DNA of 64,000 nucleotides from NCBI GenBank assembly GCA_037042185.1, contig JAXQJY010000031.1:1-64000 (forward strand), read 5' to 3'. Shown here one piece after another: positions 1-9,398 of this stretch. The notes under the pieces are model-generated. The model was not told where the DNA came from and did not search any database. It saw only the letters and a program-made list of their open reading frames with translations. Within the stretch, counting starts at the first letter, position 1; each line of letters starts with the position of its first letter. The translations under genes were made by a program, and so were the position numbers. This DNA comes from Sordariomycetes sp. S80-01Y (Eukaryota; Ascomycota; Sordariomycetes).

Positions 1-245
1 ATAAAATAATATTATTAAGATTATATAAGGTATAAATAAGTAAATAAATAAATAATAATAAAAATAAAAATAAAAAGTAATAAATAAATTAATAAATAAA
101 TTATATTATTTTTCTTTATTTTTAAATAGATTAATTAAGGCTTTCTTTATATAGCTAGAATAAATTATAGTTATATCTTATAATATAATCTAAATATTAG
201 GTAGATTATTTACCTTATCTAATCTAGCCGGCTAGCACCTTAGTT
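1..245. other. Extremely AT-rich stretch, probably RIP-degraded repeat DNA
   Basis: The first 240 bases are almost entirely A and T, with runs of ATAA/AATA, and no credible coding frame. Composition returns to normal abruptly near position 240, inside the left arm of the palindrome described separately. In filamentous ascomycetes such blocks usually come from repeat-induced point mutation of duplicated DNA. I recognise no transposon protein in it. It may be the edge of a larger AT-rich block outside the window. Confidence 0.6.
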
Positions 246-532
246 ATCTATAGTTATATATGGTGACCGCGTGGCTATAAACGCCTCGCGGGCCACCACA
301 CTCTCTTAAATAGAACAACCAATTCAACCTATCTGTAACCACCTCAAAGTGTTACAATTGGTTACTCAATTCAACAGAGTGTGGCGGGCCGCCAGGCGTT
401 GGTAGCCATGCGGTCACCACACATGACTATGAATGACTAGAGGGCCAGCCCGCTAGATCGGACCAGGTAAATGACCTACCCTGCACCCAGGTCTGTGCCA
501 CAGGGCACAACCATAACACTTATTTAGTAGTT
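150..532. repeat. Long imperfect palindrome (about 190-bp arms), foldback-like, with RIP-type divergence between arms
   Basis: The segment around GGTGACC at 262-268 reappears as its reverse complement around GGTCACC at 412-418. The symmetry centre is near position 340. Pairing runs inward through AGAGTGTGG and AATTGGTT, and outward through CTAGCCGGCTAG against CTAGCGGGCTGG and GGTAAAT against ATTTACC. The outer part of the left arm is AT-rich where the right arm is GC-normal, and the mismatches are mostly C/T and G/A transitions. No protein is encoded. It could be a foldback or MITE-like element or a head-to-head duplication. Confidence 0.65.
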
Positions 533-1022
533 AGGTTTTTATAAAGTTGTCTCGGCTATGTATTATTACTACAAGTAGCTCAGTTACAGTACCCTTCGAG
601 GTAAAGAAGTTAATCAGATAGCTTAGTCAGTAAATAGATGATAAGTATAACCCAAGTTTTTTTCTTTCCCTTTCTACTTTTTTTCATGCCCGTTGCGTAC
701 CTTGGACTCCGCCCTAATTTGTTGTGCACGCCGGCTTCACATTACACCAGCGTCAGCCCATTGGTACGCTAGTCGCGCGAACCTGTGCTATCGTCGCGCA
801 GGCGACTACATTAGCCAGCGCTCAATCCGTCGTCTTGACTGTAACATAGCCAAGAGTTTCCTCTCGCCTTGACAAGCATTCGACTATGTCATTTCCCAGT
901 GGGCGCCGCCTCGGACAGCAGCCTAAACCGAAGACAGAAGCCGATGAACCGCCCGCGTGGGGTTATTTTCCAGCTGAGCAATATCTCATCGCGAGTAGCC
1001 ACACCTCCCTGCAAAGTGCATC

Positions 1023-1865
1023 TTGCTGACAGCCTCGCAGAGACACTGGGACCACACGGCTGCGTCCGTCACCCCAGTCCAGCAGCGTCTGCTTCTTGTC
1101 CGTGCCTTTGTCCAGGAAGACGCCCTCAACCCAGAGCTGTTTAGTGCCCTTGGGAGGGACGGAGTTATTTCGCGCCTGCCAAATGAAGAAGAAGTCCGCA
1201 TGATCCTCGAGCCGTGGAGGCCAACTCGCCTTCGAAAAGTGGCACGTATGCTGCTAGATCTCCAAAACAGATACCAGAATGGACCGGTGTTTGCACGCAC
1301 ATGGTACGCCGGTAAAAATGCCGACGAACAGAAGATGAGGAACTTTTTGGTTGATGATGAACTTACAAGCGAGCCTCCAGTCAACAAGGAGGACTATTGG
1401 TGGAGGGCTCTGAATGACGAATCGCTCTTCGACGTGGGCGAGGACTGGGCGCAGATCTATGATATCCTACCCGAAGTGATCAAGGTTACACGAGACAGGA
1501 GACTGAAGCCCGACATGGACCACATAGTGTCGAAATTGGAGAGCACTCGAAGTGGCGGAAGGTCAAGACTGGAGAGGATAGCCAACTCCGTGCAATACGA
1601 AGCCCTCTCGGGAGCCTCCGTAGTGCTATTCGACAAGATATTCTTTGAGAGCGGCCAAGCACGGCTCGTGTTCCTGGATAACAAGGGCCACCAGGTCAGG
1701 TGTTCAAGGGTCGTTGCGGACGACATTGTATCTCTGGAAATGGCATACTTTCGCCGCAATCTCGAGAGTCAGCCGTACTGGGAAGATGGGGAGGTCGGTC
1801 CGTTGTACGTCCCAGGGGGTTCGATTGGAAGCAAGTTTTACGGCGTAGCGGATGGCCATCCCTAG
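1023..1865 (+). CDS. Hypothetical protein, 5' end unresolved
   Basis: An open frame of about 280 codons runs to a TAG at 1863-1865. I do not recognise a family. It has no signal peptide or membrane segment and is rich in charged residues, with Trp-rich stretches such as EDYWWRALNDESLFDVGEDW, so it reads as a soluble protein. The frame opens without an ATG at 1023. An ATG at 886 opens a different frame for about 47 codons, so a 5' exon joined by a short intron is possible, but I could not find a donor/acceptor pair of normal length that joins the frames. The first in-frame ATG is the Met of MILEPWRP near 1200. The length without a stop argues that it is or was coding. Confidence 0.4.
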   Translation: MLTASQRHWDHTAASVTPVQQRLLLVRAFVQEDALNPELFSALGRDGVISRLPNEEEVRMILEPWRPTRLRKVARMLLDLQNRYQNGPVFARTWYAGKNADEQKMRNFLVDDELTSEPPVNKEDYWWRALNDESLFDVGEDWAQIYDILPEVIKVTRDRRLKPDMDHIVSKLESTRSGGRSRLERIANSVQYEALSGASVVLFDKIFFESGQARLVFLDNKGHQVRCSRVVADDIVSLEMAYFRRNLESQPYWEDGEVGPLYVPGGSIGSKFYGVADGHP

Positions 1866-2451
1866 GCAGTCCCGGTACGGAGTTGAGGGTGTACATGTCG
1901 AGCCAGGTCAGTGTACAGTCCCCAGGGATTCCAAGTGTCGGCTCGTAAAGTATAGCCCAGTTTTCTTGGCAATATCTGTCATTGGTCGCTCTCGTCGAGG
2001 GCTATATTTAATTTGGCTGGAGTGTGTTGATAAAAAACCGGAGACAGTGCGGGTCCCAGAGATACCTTTTTATCCCTTTGTTCTAGGTGGATGGCTACGT
2101 AGCTCTAACCCTTGCATATTGCCACACTTCACAGGCTAACATTTGGAGTCCTTGGGGATCGTAGATGAATGCACACACGCTGATCGGTACTTACGTTGGA
2201 AGCGAAACGACCAAGAGCCCTAGTGAACGCCAAGGCGTATGTGACGCTGCAATGCAACTCGGTCGCCCCCAAACGTTAGCCAAGCAGGGGCCCGTCAGCA
2301 CAATTCACGGGACTTCCACAGGGTCTTTCCCAGATCCTCTTGCATGAGTATCTAGAGACCAGACGACTACGGACTGCCCCATCAACATCACGAACCGCGT
2401 GCCTCTCGCCCTTTACATGCACTGTCGAGACGGAGCTGAACAACAGCGATC
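1866..2451. other. Intergenic, no feature seen
   Basis: This stretch separates the unrecognised ORF from the LysM gene. It holds only short open frames with no protein-like composition. Confidence 0.4.
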
Positions 2452-4376
2452 ATGAAGCTCCTTACATGTATATTCGTGGTCTTCTCGGCCAGCAATACGC
2501 TCATTCCGCCGTCAAGCTTTTCGAAACTCCGGGAGACATGTCAACAACTGTTCCCGCGAGATGCCGTGTTGCGCTTACATACAACATTACTTGCGATTTT
2601 CTAGTCACGACTGATCAGGCGCAGCAAGAGTACCATCTCGTCGGTGATGCCTTGACCGGCTACTGTTCCGATAGCTGCTCGGAATCCATTGCCGAGTTCC
2701 AGCAGTCGGTCACCGATGCCTGCGGCCACACTCTCTACGCTTTCCAGGAAGATAGTGAGCGGAAGAGCTCTTCCCAGGCTCTGGCGGAAGGATTTAGCTG
2801 GGCGCAGAACCTCATTTGTATTCAGGAAGGGTAAGTCTCCGCCGCCGTCACCTGGATGTACAGATCATGCGCTCAAAGCTCTCTAGGGACGAATATTGTC
2901 TGGGGGATCTTTACAATGGTACCGTGGAAGCCTGTTCCGACTGTATCCTTCACTATGGTGCCGTCATGCAAGAGTCTCCCTATGGCCGATCCAGATTCTC
3001 CTAACCAAACTTCATAAAGATGGTCCAGAACTTCGATGCTGATCCTGATGATTATCCCTATACTTACACACCTGAGCCTCCTCGCCAACTACGACAACCG
3101 ACCCGCCTGAGCCGTCGCCCGAGCCCTCATGCCGAGGCGAGATCTATACTGCCAAGGAAGGCGACGACTGCGATTCAATCGCTTTGGCAAATTCTGTGTC
3201 TTCCTTCCGTCTCATAGACGTGAACAACTTGGATGTGCAATGCCAAATGCTTCAGCCCGGCAGGGAGCTCTGCATTCGAGACACTTGCAAGCTGGCTACG
3301 ATCCAGCAGAACCAGACGTGCGACGATGTCGTCCGGGACAAGGGCTTCAGCATTGTTCAACTCATGTCTTGGGATCCGTTAGTACCGCACCAGCATGCCA
3401 GAGTAGTACCGTATGTTTGCTGACATTGGGCCTTTGCAGAGAGCTAAAGACAAAATGCAACACGAACATCACGCCGAATCTAAATCAGTTCAAGGGGCGC
3501 CACATCTGCATCGAGTAAGTCCTTTCTGCGGCTAAAAGACTGTTCAGACTTACAGAAATGTTCTACAGGCCCCCGGGCAATGTCCCGTTCCCGACTACTT
3601 CCGAATCCATCTCCACGGGCCATGCTCAGCTGTGAAACTCTCCACACCATAGCTCAAAGCACGCGAGACTAACGATAGCATAGATCTTCATCCATTTTCA
3701 CCGGGTCCTGGGTCACCGGCTCCGTTGAGACAAGCCCGACTCAGGGACCTATCACCCTCACGTCTGAGTTCGATCCCACCTTCACTCCTCCACCCGAAAC
3801 CATGACGTGGGACCCTGATCTCGCCGACAAGGAAAGGGAGTGGACACAGTGGTGCTGGAACACCGACGAAGACTGGCAAGAGTACTTCCACCCGGACGGT
3901 CTCCCCGGTGCGTGCCAGAGCTTCTTCAGCCGTTGGTGTGAGTACGACACGGAGCTGCCCTCGCCTACCTCCATGGGTAGATTCTCGGCAATCTGCACGC
4001 CTGATCGTTCTAACTACGGTCCGCTGCCCCCACCAGTGGTGACGCTCAGTCCCATCCAGAACGGTGTTCCCGATAATTGTACAGTTCTGCCTAGGAACCC
4101 TAGAGCGGTCAAGGGATCCAATGAGCTAATGCTGATTACAATAGGTAACAAGTGGCACTTTGTCGAAAAGGGGGAACTTTGCGATTCCATTGCCGAGGAG
4201 CACGAGATCCCGGTAGACGACTTGTGAGCAGAGCGCAGTCCCCCTTCGGGTGGAACAGACTCCCTAGACCGTGCTGACACAATCTATCTAGGTACGAGTG
4301 GAACCCGGCTGTTGGCCATGACTGCACCGGGCTATGGGCAAACGTCTACATCAGTGTTGGCGTGAGAGATGAATAG
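2452..4376 (+). pseudogene. Secreted LysM-domain protein gene, apparently decayed
   Basis: The pieces match fungal multi-LysM secreted proteins, which bind chitin or related glycans. A signal peptide starts at 2452 (MKLLTCIFVVFSAS). A Cys-containing N-terminal region runs to 2830. LysM-like blocks lie at 3127-3380, 3438-3513 and 4150-4365, with a Ser/Pro/Thr linker and a Trp-rich Cys block near 3800-4000. Convincing introns occur at 2831 (GTAAGT), 3380-3437, 3514-3569, 3632-3682 and 4227-4291. Three defects are not explained by introns. The signal peptide and mature part lie in different frames near 2490. An in-frame TAA at 3001-3003 interrupts an otherwise continuous exon. The frame changes again near 3080, where a Thr/Pro linker resumes. 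Each could also be a sequencing error. The C-terminal exon ends at TAG 4374-4376. Confidence 0.6.
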
Positions 4377-4913
4377 AAATGAGTCTGAGGATATGTAGAG
4401 GGCGACTGGCAAGTTCGCAGTGTCTTCATCCGCGCAAAGGGTTTCGAGCCCGACGGAGGGGACATTGGCTTTTGAGATAGGATAGGACTCCTACTAGCTC
4501 AGATATGTACCCTGAGATTCAGGATGCTGAGTTCTTTTTAGAAATATAACGGCAGACCTCTTACTGTAAGAACTTGTGCTCGGTAGTGGCTGGTATATCT
4601 TACGAACCACGTCTTCTATCTGACGTCCTAGATAGATTAGGAAAAACCGCAGTGCCGATACTCCCCTTCGCCTGTGTTCGCCTCGCCCAGCTGTCGAATA
4701 CTCCCCGCATTTAAACAGCCACACAAACGCACACGCATGAGAGACTGTATGCCAAAGATAGAGATAAAAGAAAGGTACCCACACCTGTATGTGTCCTGAT
4801 CCCTCTGAGGGGTCCCTATGCATCTGCCGCACAGTGTGTGCTCCGTGAAAGACGACACCACGGATGGTGGGGGGATTGGTGGAGGTATTTGAGATACGAT
4901 CGAAGAAAGAAGC
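4377..4913. other. Intergenic, no feature seen
   Basis: Both strands hold only low-complexity open frames. A long minus-strand frame at 4637-5221 has Arg/Ser/Pro-rich composition and no recognisable motif. Confidence 0.4.
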
Positions 4914-5291
4914 ATGCCAGTTGTGCTAAGCCTGCAACACAGACTCCTCTTGTTCAATATGGAGCAAAGAGATCTGCGCGTCCTGACCCAAATCCCGAGG
5001 GCACCTCGCCACGTGGACTTGACGGCGACTGTTGATGAGTGGCGTTCTCGGTTTCCAGGAGCACGTCTCGGAGGCCTGCCGATTGGGACGAGTGCCACAG
5101 GTAGCTGGATTGGTGGACCAGCTATCGTGCATTTTGGCGGCAGTTCACCGACATGGAAAGCAACATTGAGGCAGCATATCCAACTTGAGAACGATATACG
5201 AATCATTCTGGAGCTTCTCATGGAAGATCAAGAGTGTCATGCGGACTCATTTTACGCCCTAATGTCGTTCAGTGTCAAGCAGGCGTTGTGA
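4914..5291 (+). CDS. Small unrecognised ORF
   Basis: A 125-codon ATG-to-stop frame with a fairly protein-like composition, including DEWRSRFPGARLGGLPIG and an amphipathic tail HIQLENDIRIILELLMEDQE. It has no signal peptide, membrane span or motif I can assign, and no neighbouring exon of which it is clearly a part. It could be an orphan gene, a leftover exon or chance. Confidence 0.2.
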   Translation: MPVVLSLQHRLLLFNMEQRDLRVLTQIPRAPRHVDLTATVDEWRSRFPGARLGGLPIGTSATGSWIGGPAIVHFGGSSPTWKATLRQHIQLENDIRIILELLMEDQECHADSFYALMSFSVKQAL

Positions 5292-5754
5292 GAATGATGT
5301 TCATTAGCGTAGCTCACAGCCGCATGTGCCAGCCCTTGTTTAGCCATCCACAGGTATATCCTCAATAGTGTCGATGTCCCTGAACAATGAGCAAGGCCGT
5401 TGGCAAAGGCGCCAATCAGGCGTGACTTTGGGCACGACGCAAAGACTGGCCCCCGATGTCGCGAACTGGAAAAAACAAGCAACGCACACCATTTACATCA
5501 TTATGTCTTTATAACTCATCTCTTTCCAGCATCTGCGGTGTTCGTAGCGTCCCATCATGTGGTAAAGCTTCATAAGAACTATCCTAAGCTTCACTCCATA
5601 GTATGAACACAATGACTCTGATAATGGGAGGAACAGTGTCAAGTAGTTCCAAATAAAGCGGCGATTCGTTCCAGAGTTACGTCACATATCATGTTTCTCG
5701 AAGGAGTGACTGTGGCGGAATGGGTGTTTGTGCAGGGTTAGTGTTCCATCGGGA

Positions 5755-5796
5755 GAATATGCGCTGCCGAATATGCGCTGCCGAATATGCGCAGCC
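5755..5796. repeat. Tandem repeat, 3 x 14 bp
   Basis: Three consecutive copies of GAATATGCGCTGCC occur. The first two are identical and the third has one change (GCAGCC). It is a simple local duplication in non-coding sequence. Confidence 0.85.
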
Positions 5797-6698
5797 CTGG
5801 TGGGGTAGCTGTTCAACGTTTCTTGGCAAAACCCGGCGCTGCTGGACAGGGTTGTGGAACATCGCCGGGTTTTGGCACATTTGACCTCCGAAGACTGAAC
5901 GGAGACACTTGTGGCTCCCAGCTTGCTACTCTATCATGCACGTTAATAGTGGTTAACAATGAGGGTAAGATAAATATACAAGATGGCCCCAATGATACCG
6001 CAACGCATCCCAGAATTTTGGAAGGAATCCTGCGAGTCATGACAGCTGACTACGGGCTTGGCTGATATCAACAAGGTTCCACCCCGCAGGGACAAGGTCA
6101 TTTGCTTCAACCTGTCCCGGACAGAGACAGTACTGTACGCGGTGATTGGGGAGTATGCGATTCAGGCAGTACAGCCCCGCTTGCGAATGCGAGCTATGAG
6201 GATCTGCAAGTAAGACATAGAGTGGGTATCGGCTATCGTACTGATCGTCCTTTGGTCAACGACGTGGAGTATGTGACGCCGAATCACTTGGACGACATCA
6301 TATGTCCAAAGGTGTGATGCAGAGACGCCAAACGACCTTAGCAAGGTTGAGGGAGAAAGATGAGAGAGAGTTATCTTGAAGTCAGCATTGCTTCCTTAGA
6401 GACAGTGCAATATCCAGGGGGAGGGAGTGAAACAGGTCTTTCACAGGAGAACGAGGACTGTTGAGACTACAGAGCACCTCTTATTCTCTATGCCAAGCGC
6501 TTTGTCGTTACGAGATAGGAATTGGCGTTGTCATCAACTCCTCGGAGGCAATACTACCTTCTTTCTTCAGTCAGCATTGTCCTTGGCGAATCCTCCTGAG
6601 CGACGCGCTCACCCCTTTCCTGAATGCCGAGTTGCTGAAGACTGTCGTCATTCTGAATGAAAGTGTCATGGACTCTGTTTGTAACAGAAGATTCGAAG

Positions 6699-6707
6699 TA
6701 TATAAAG
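6699..6707 (+). promoter_or_regulatory. TATA box upstream of secreted protein gene
   Basis: TATATAAAG lies about 130 bp before the ATG at 6835 in a typical core-promoter position. A pyrimidine-rich, CAAC-containing leader follows it. The same spacing is seen for the secreted-protein gene at 53100. Confidence 0.5.
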
Positions 6708-6834
6708 CCTCGGTTTAGGTCCTCGTTGTCAATTCCAACTTCAGCATCGACCGGCTCACCACGCCTCGTGTACTCGCAACACTATAGAATCACGACATAC
6801 CACTCAACTTTCATAACTCTTCGAATTGTCCGCC

Positions 6835-7872
6835 ATGCCAGGAAAGGGCTCTGTATTCGCTGCTGCCCTGATTGGGGTAGCACATGCTCAGGACTGGTTC
6901 TGGGTGCCTCCCGGTCTGACCGGCAACTTCTGCGACGGCATCAGCCGACCAGACTGGGACGAATGCGAGGCCAAATATGTCGACGACTTGATCAACACGG
7001 AGTTGCGCATCGGTCCTGACTTTGGAGACGGTGTAACATTTACTTACGACAACTGTGAAATGAAGTACATTCAATGCACTTCCTCCGGCTACGAATGGGT
7101 TGAGGAAAACCCAGCCCTATTTGCAGGCCTCAAACGCAATTGTGGCGGTCTCGGCGCTGCGGGTGTGCAACGCCAAGGAGACTTGTGCTTGGTTGTCCAG
7201 GATCCCGCGGCACGATTGACCGATCGCACCTCTCGCAAGCGCGGATTGGATGAGCGAGGGGAAATAGTCGACCAGCCCGCCTGGCCTGCGTCGCAAAACG
7301 ACAACGAGGAAAATGATGATCGCCCTGCTACTGGCGACAAGGTCGAACGTGCCCACCCCAAGGACATCAGTGTCGCTAGGGACCTCAACGACGGGTCTGC
7401 ATCCCTTGAGCGCCGCCAAGAATGCTCAGGCGGGGGTACGTGCTACAGTTACGACCAGAGCGGATTTGCCGTCAACATCCGTGGCCCAAGGCAGTTTGTG
7501 TGCAATGATATCCTCCCTGATGGTGCTTCGTGCTCCAAGACGAGGTCTGTCACCATTACAGAGTCCTATAGTGTTGGTTTCGATGTCACCGCTGGCCTAA
7601 AGGACGCAGTCGATATTGGAGCTTCCTTTTCGTCCGAGTACAGCGAGGCTGTTGAGACGTCATTGAGGACAACTATTACTGTCGACTGCCCTGGCGGAAG
7701 TGGATATATTGTCTGGTATCCTCTCATGCAAGTCTCTTCCGGTCAGTGTAACAAGGGAACGTGCAGTGGCGGATACTGCTTCACTGAAGAGTTTGAGAGC
7801 TGCTCGATCCAAAGACCAACTCAACCGAGTGAAGGCACTCTGAGTGGAGAGTATGCCTATGAGTGCATTTGA
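6835..7872 (+). CDS. Secreted Cys-rich preproprotein, kexin-processed
   Basis: A single exon of 345 codons starts at the ATG at 6835; the codons before it in frame have no ATG. A signal peptide ends at about residue 18 (ALIGVAHAQ). Residues 19-130 carry six Cys (33, 44, 74, 81, 103, 118). Residues 131-194 are an acidic, Asn/Asp-rich linker bounded by dibasic kexin-type sites RKR (134-136) and RR (193-194). Residues 195-345 carry ten Cys and an alternating Ser/Thr beta-strand region (SVTITESYSVGFDV...). This suggests two disulfide-stabilised chains released from one precursor, the layout of secreted fungal preproproteins such as some killer-type proteins. I do not recognise the family by sequence, so a membrane-active or host-directed role is only a possibility. 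The gene looks complete. Confidence 0.75.
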   Translation: MPGKGSVFAAALIGVAHAQDWFWVPPGLTGNFCDGISRPDWDECEAKYVDDLINTELRIGPDFGDGVTFTYDNCEMKYIQCTSSGYEWVEENPALFAGLKRNCGGLGAAGVQRQGDLCLVVQDPAARLTDRTSRKRGLDERGEIVDQPAWPASQNDNEENDDRPATGDKVERAHPKDISVARDLNDGSASLERRQECSGGGTCYSYDQSGFAVNIRGPRQFVCNDILPDGASCSKTRSVTITESYSVGFDVTAGLKDAVDIGASFSSEYSEAVETSLRTTITVDCPGGSGYIVWYPLMQVSSGQCNKGTCSGGYCFTEEFESCSIQRPTQPSEGTLSGEYAYECI

Positions 7873-9398
7873 ACCATCGAAGAGACCAAGCACGGGAGTA
7901 GGCTATGATGGGGAAACAGGGGGTTGTTAAATTTGTGACTTGTAGCCAAGTACTCATTGATGACTGTATATCTTCAGAGCCTTTCATAAATATACTTTAT
8001 GATCAGCATAATAGGCCAACCTTGATGAGGACTTATCGGGCGTCAACAACCTCTGAGGAATAAACTTGAATCTACAGCCAGTCCACCCTAGTGACATATC
8101 AGAGAAACATCTCCTGGTTCTCCCTAAAGCTCGGACATTCAAAGGGGACCTCGCATTCTGTAACATTAATGTCCCAGTTGAATTAGAAGACTATATCGCC
8201 GATACCCGGGAGCTCGGGTTGTCGCCCAAGTTAATGTAGCTGCACTCTACAGAAAAGCAGAGTGATGTTATCCAAACCACGTCAGTCACAAGGATATCCG
8301 GTATGACATTCTTTCACAAGGCCCGTATTAGCGCCTGGCTACTCGCTGCCCGTTTTACGTAAGTACATCTCGCTGCTTAGAAGGTTGGCATATACAACGG
8401 ATGGCGTTCAGGGGAAATGAAGGTATTTTCATCAGGCGGACGACGTCTCCGGATCGTCGTGGATTGGATTTTTCCTTTACGAAGACATATAACAGAAGTC
8501 TTCACTCAACGTGGCACTAGAGGTTATCGTGCCATGTTTGCATACCTTTTGAGCGACAAGGCGAGGCATCTTCGAACACTGAGGTAGTATCCAGGGTTGC
8601 TGTCGTGTGCCGTTAGTGAGTGCACCGCTCGAAACATATCTCTCGACCATTCAGGGTCCTGTGTCTGTATTGAGGGGTGGGAATAGAAGGTCTGTCGTGA
8701 AATTTGATTTGTCATTGAGCAAGGTTCGGTAAGCTCCATCGCCACCGTGGCAGCCGGTAGACCGCCAAGACACTACAAAGTCCGAGGTTTGCATGCTTAC
8801 ACGACGACCAGAAACCGTTGTGCATGTCTACCATTAGCTGCTGGAGCCTGGACGCCAGTCGAGTCGAAATTTGCCTGCCTCTTCGGTAACCCTTACCTGG
8901 TCCCAAGTGCATCCCGACCGTGATAATGTAAGCTTGTCGTAGGGGCCAAGGAATCATGACGTCGGCATAAAACGAGCTAGATCCTTCGGACTGGTGGGCT
9001 GCCATTTTAGGCCTAACCTAGTTTTGAATCTCATTGAGAAGGCCAAGCCCTCTGTGGCGCGTAGTGCCGCAAGCTAGATCCTTCGGGGCGATGAGCTGCT
9101 TTATCTCGTGGCCTATACCCCTGGCCCTTCTAGTTCCGTCTCGTGAGACTAGCTTCTTTACAGCGTATGTGCAAACGGCTCGTTGGCTTCACGCAGAAGT
9201 AGACGTTGTAGGCAACGACCATATGGGGTAGTAGTGCAATATTGAAGATCAGTTTGACCAACTATATGATCTACGTAAGCTTTGGGAACTCTGGTGGCTA
9301 GAGCCTGGTTGTCATCAGACGAGAGCCACCCGAGGTTGAATCAACATGTCATTAAGAGTTCGCACTTTCGTCGAAAACCCCTCCTTCACCTTGAAGGT
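7873..9398. other. Intergenic, no gene recognised
   Basis: About 1.5 kb holds only short frames. A 15-base word, AGCTAGATCCTTCGG, occurs twice, near 8975 and near 9072. I see no RNA gene or mobile-element protein. Confidence 0.4.

Larger units (their letters stand above)
5292..6834. other. Intergenic region with a short tandem repeat and the promoter of the next gene
   Basis: No supportable gene is present. An open frame of 92 codons at 5787-6065 has no recognisable family. The region contains the 14-bp tandem repeat at 5755-5796 and the TATA-like element at 6699-6707, both listed separately. Confidence 0.4.

Noticed and set aside
4637-5221. A 194-codon minus-strand frame
   Set aside because: It is Arg/Pro/Ser-rich with no recognisable domain, and overlaps a more protein-like frame on the other strand.
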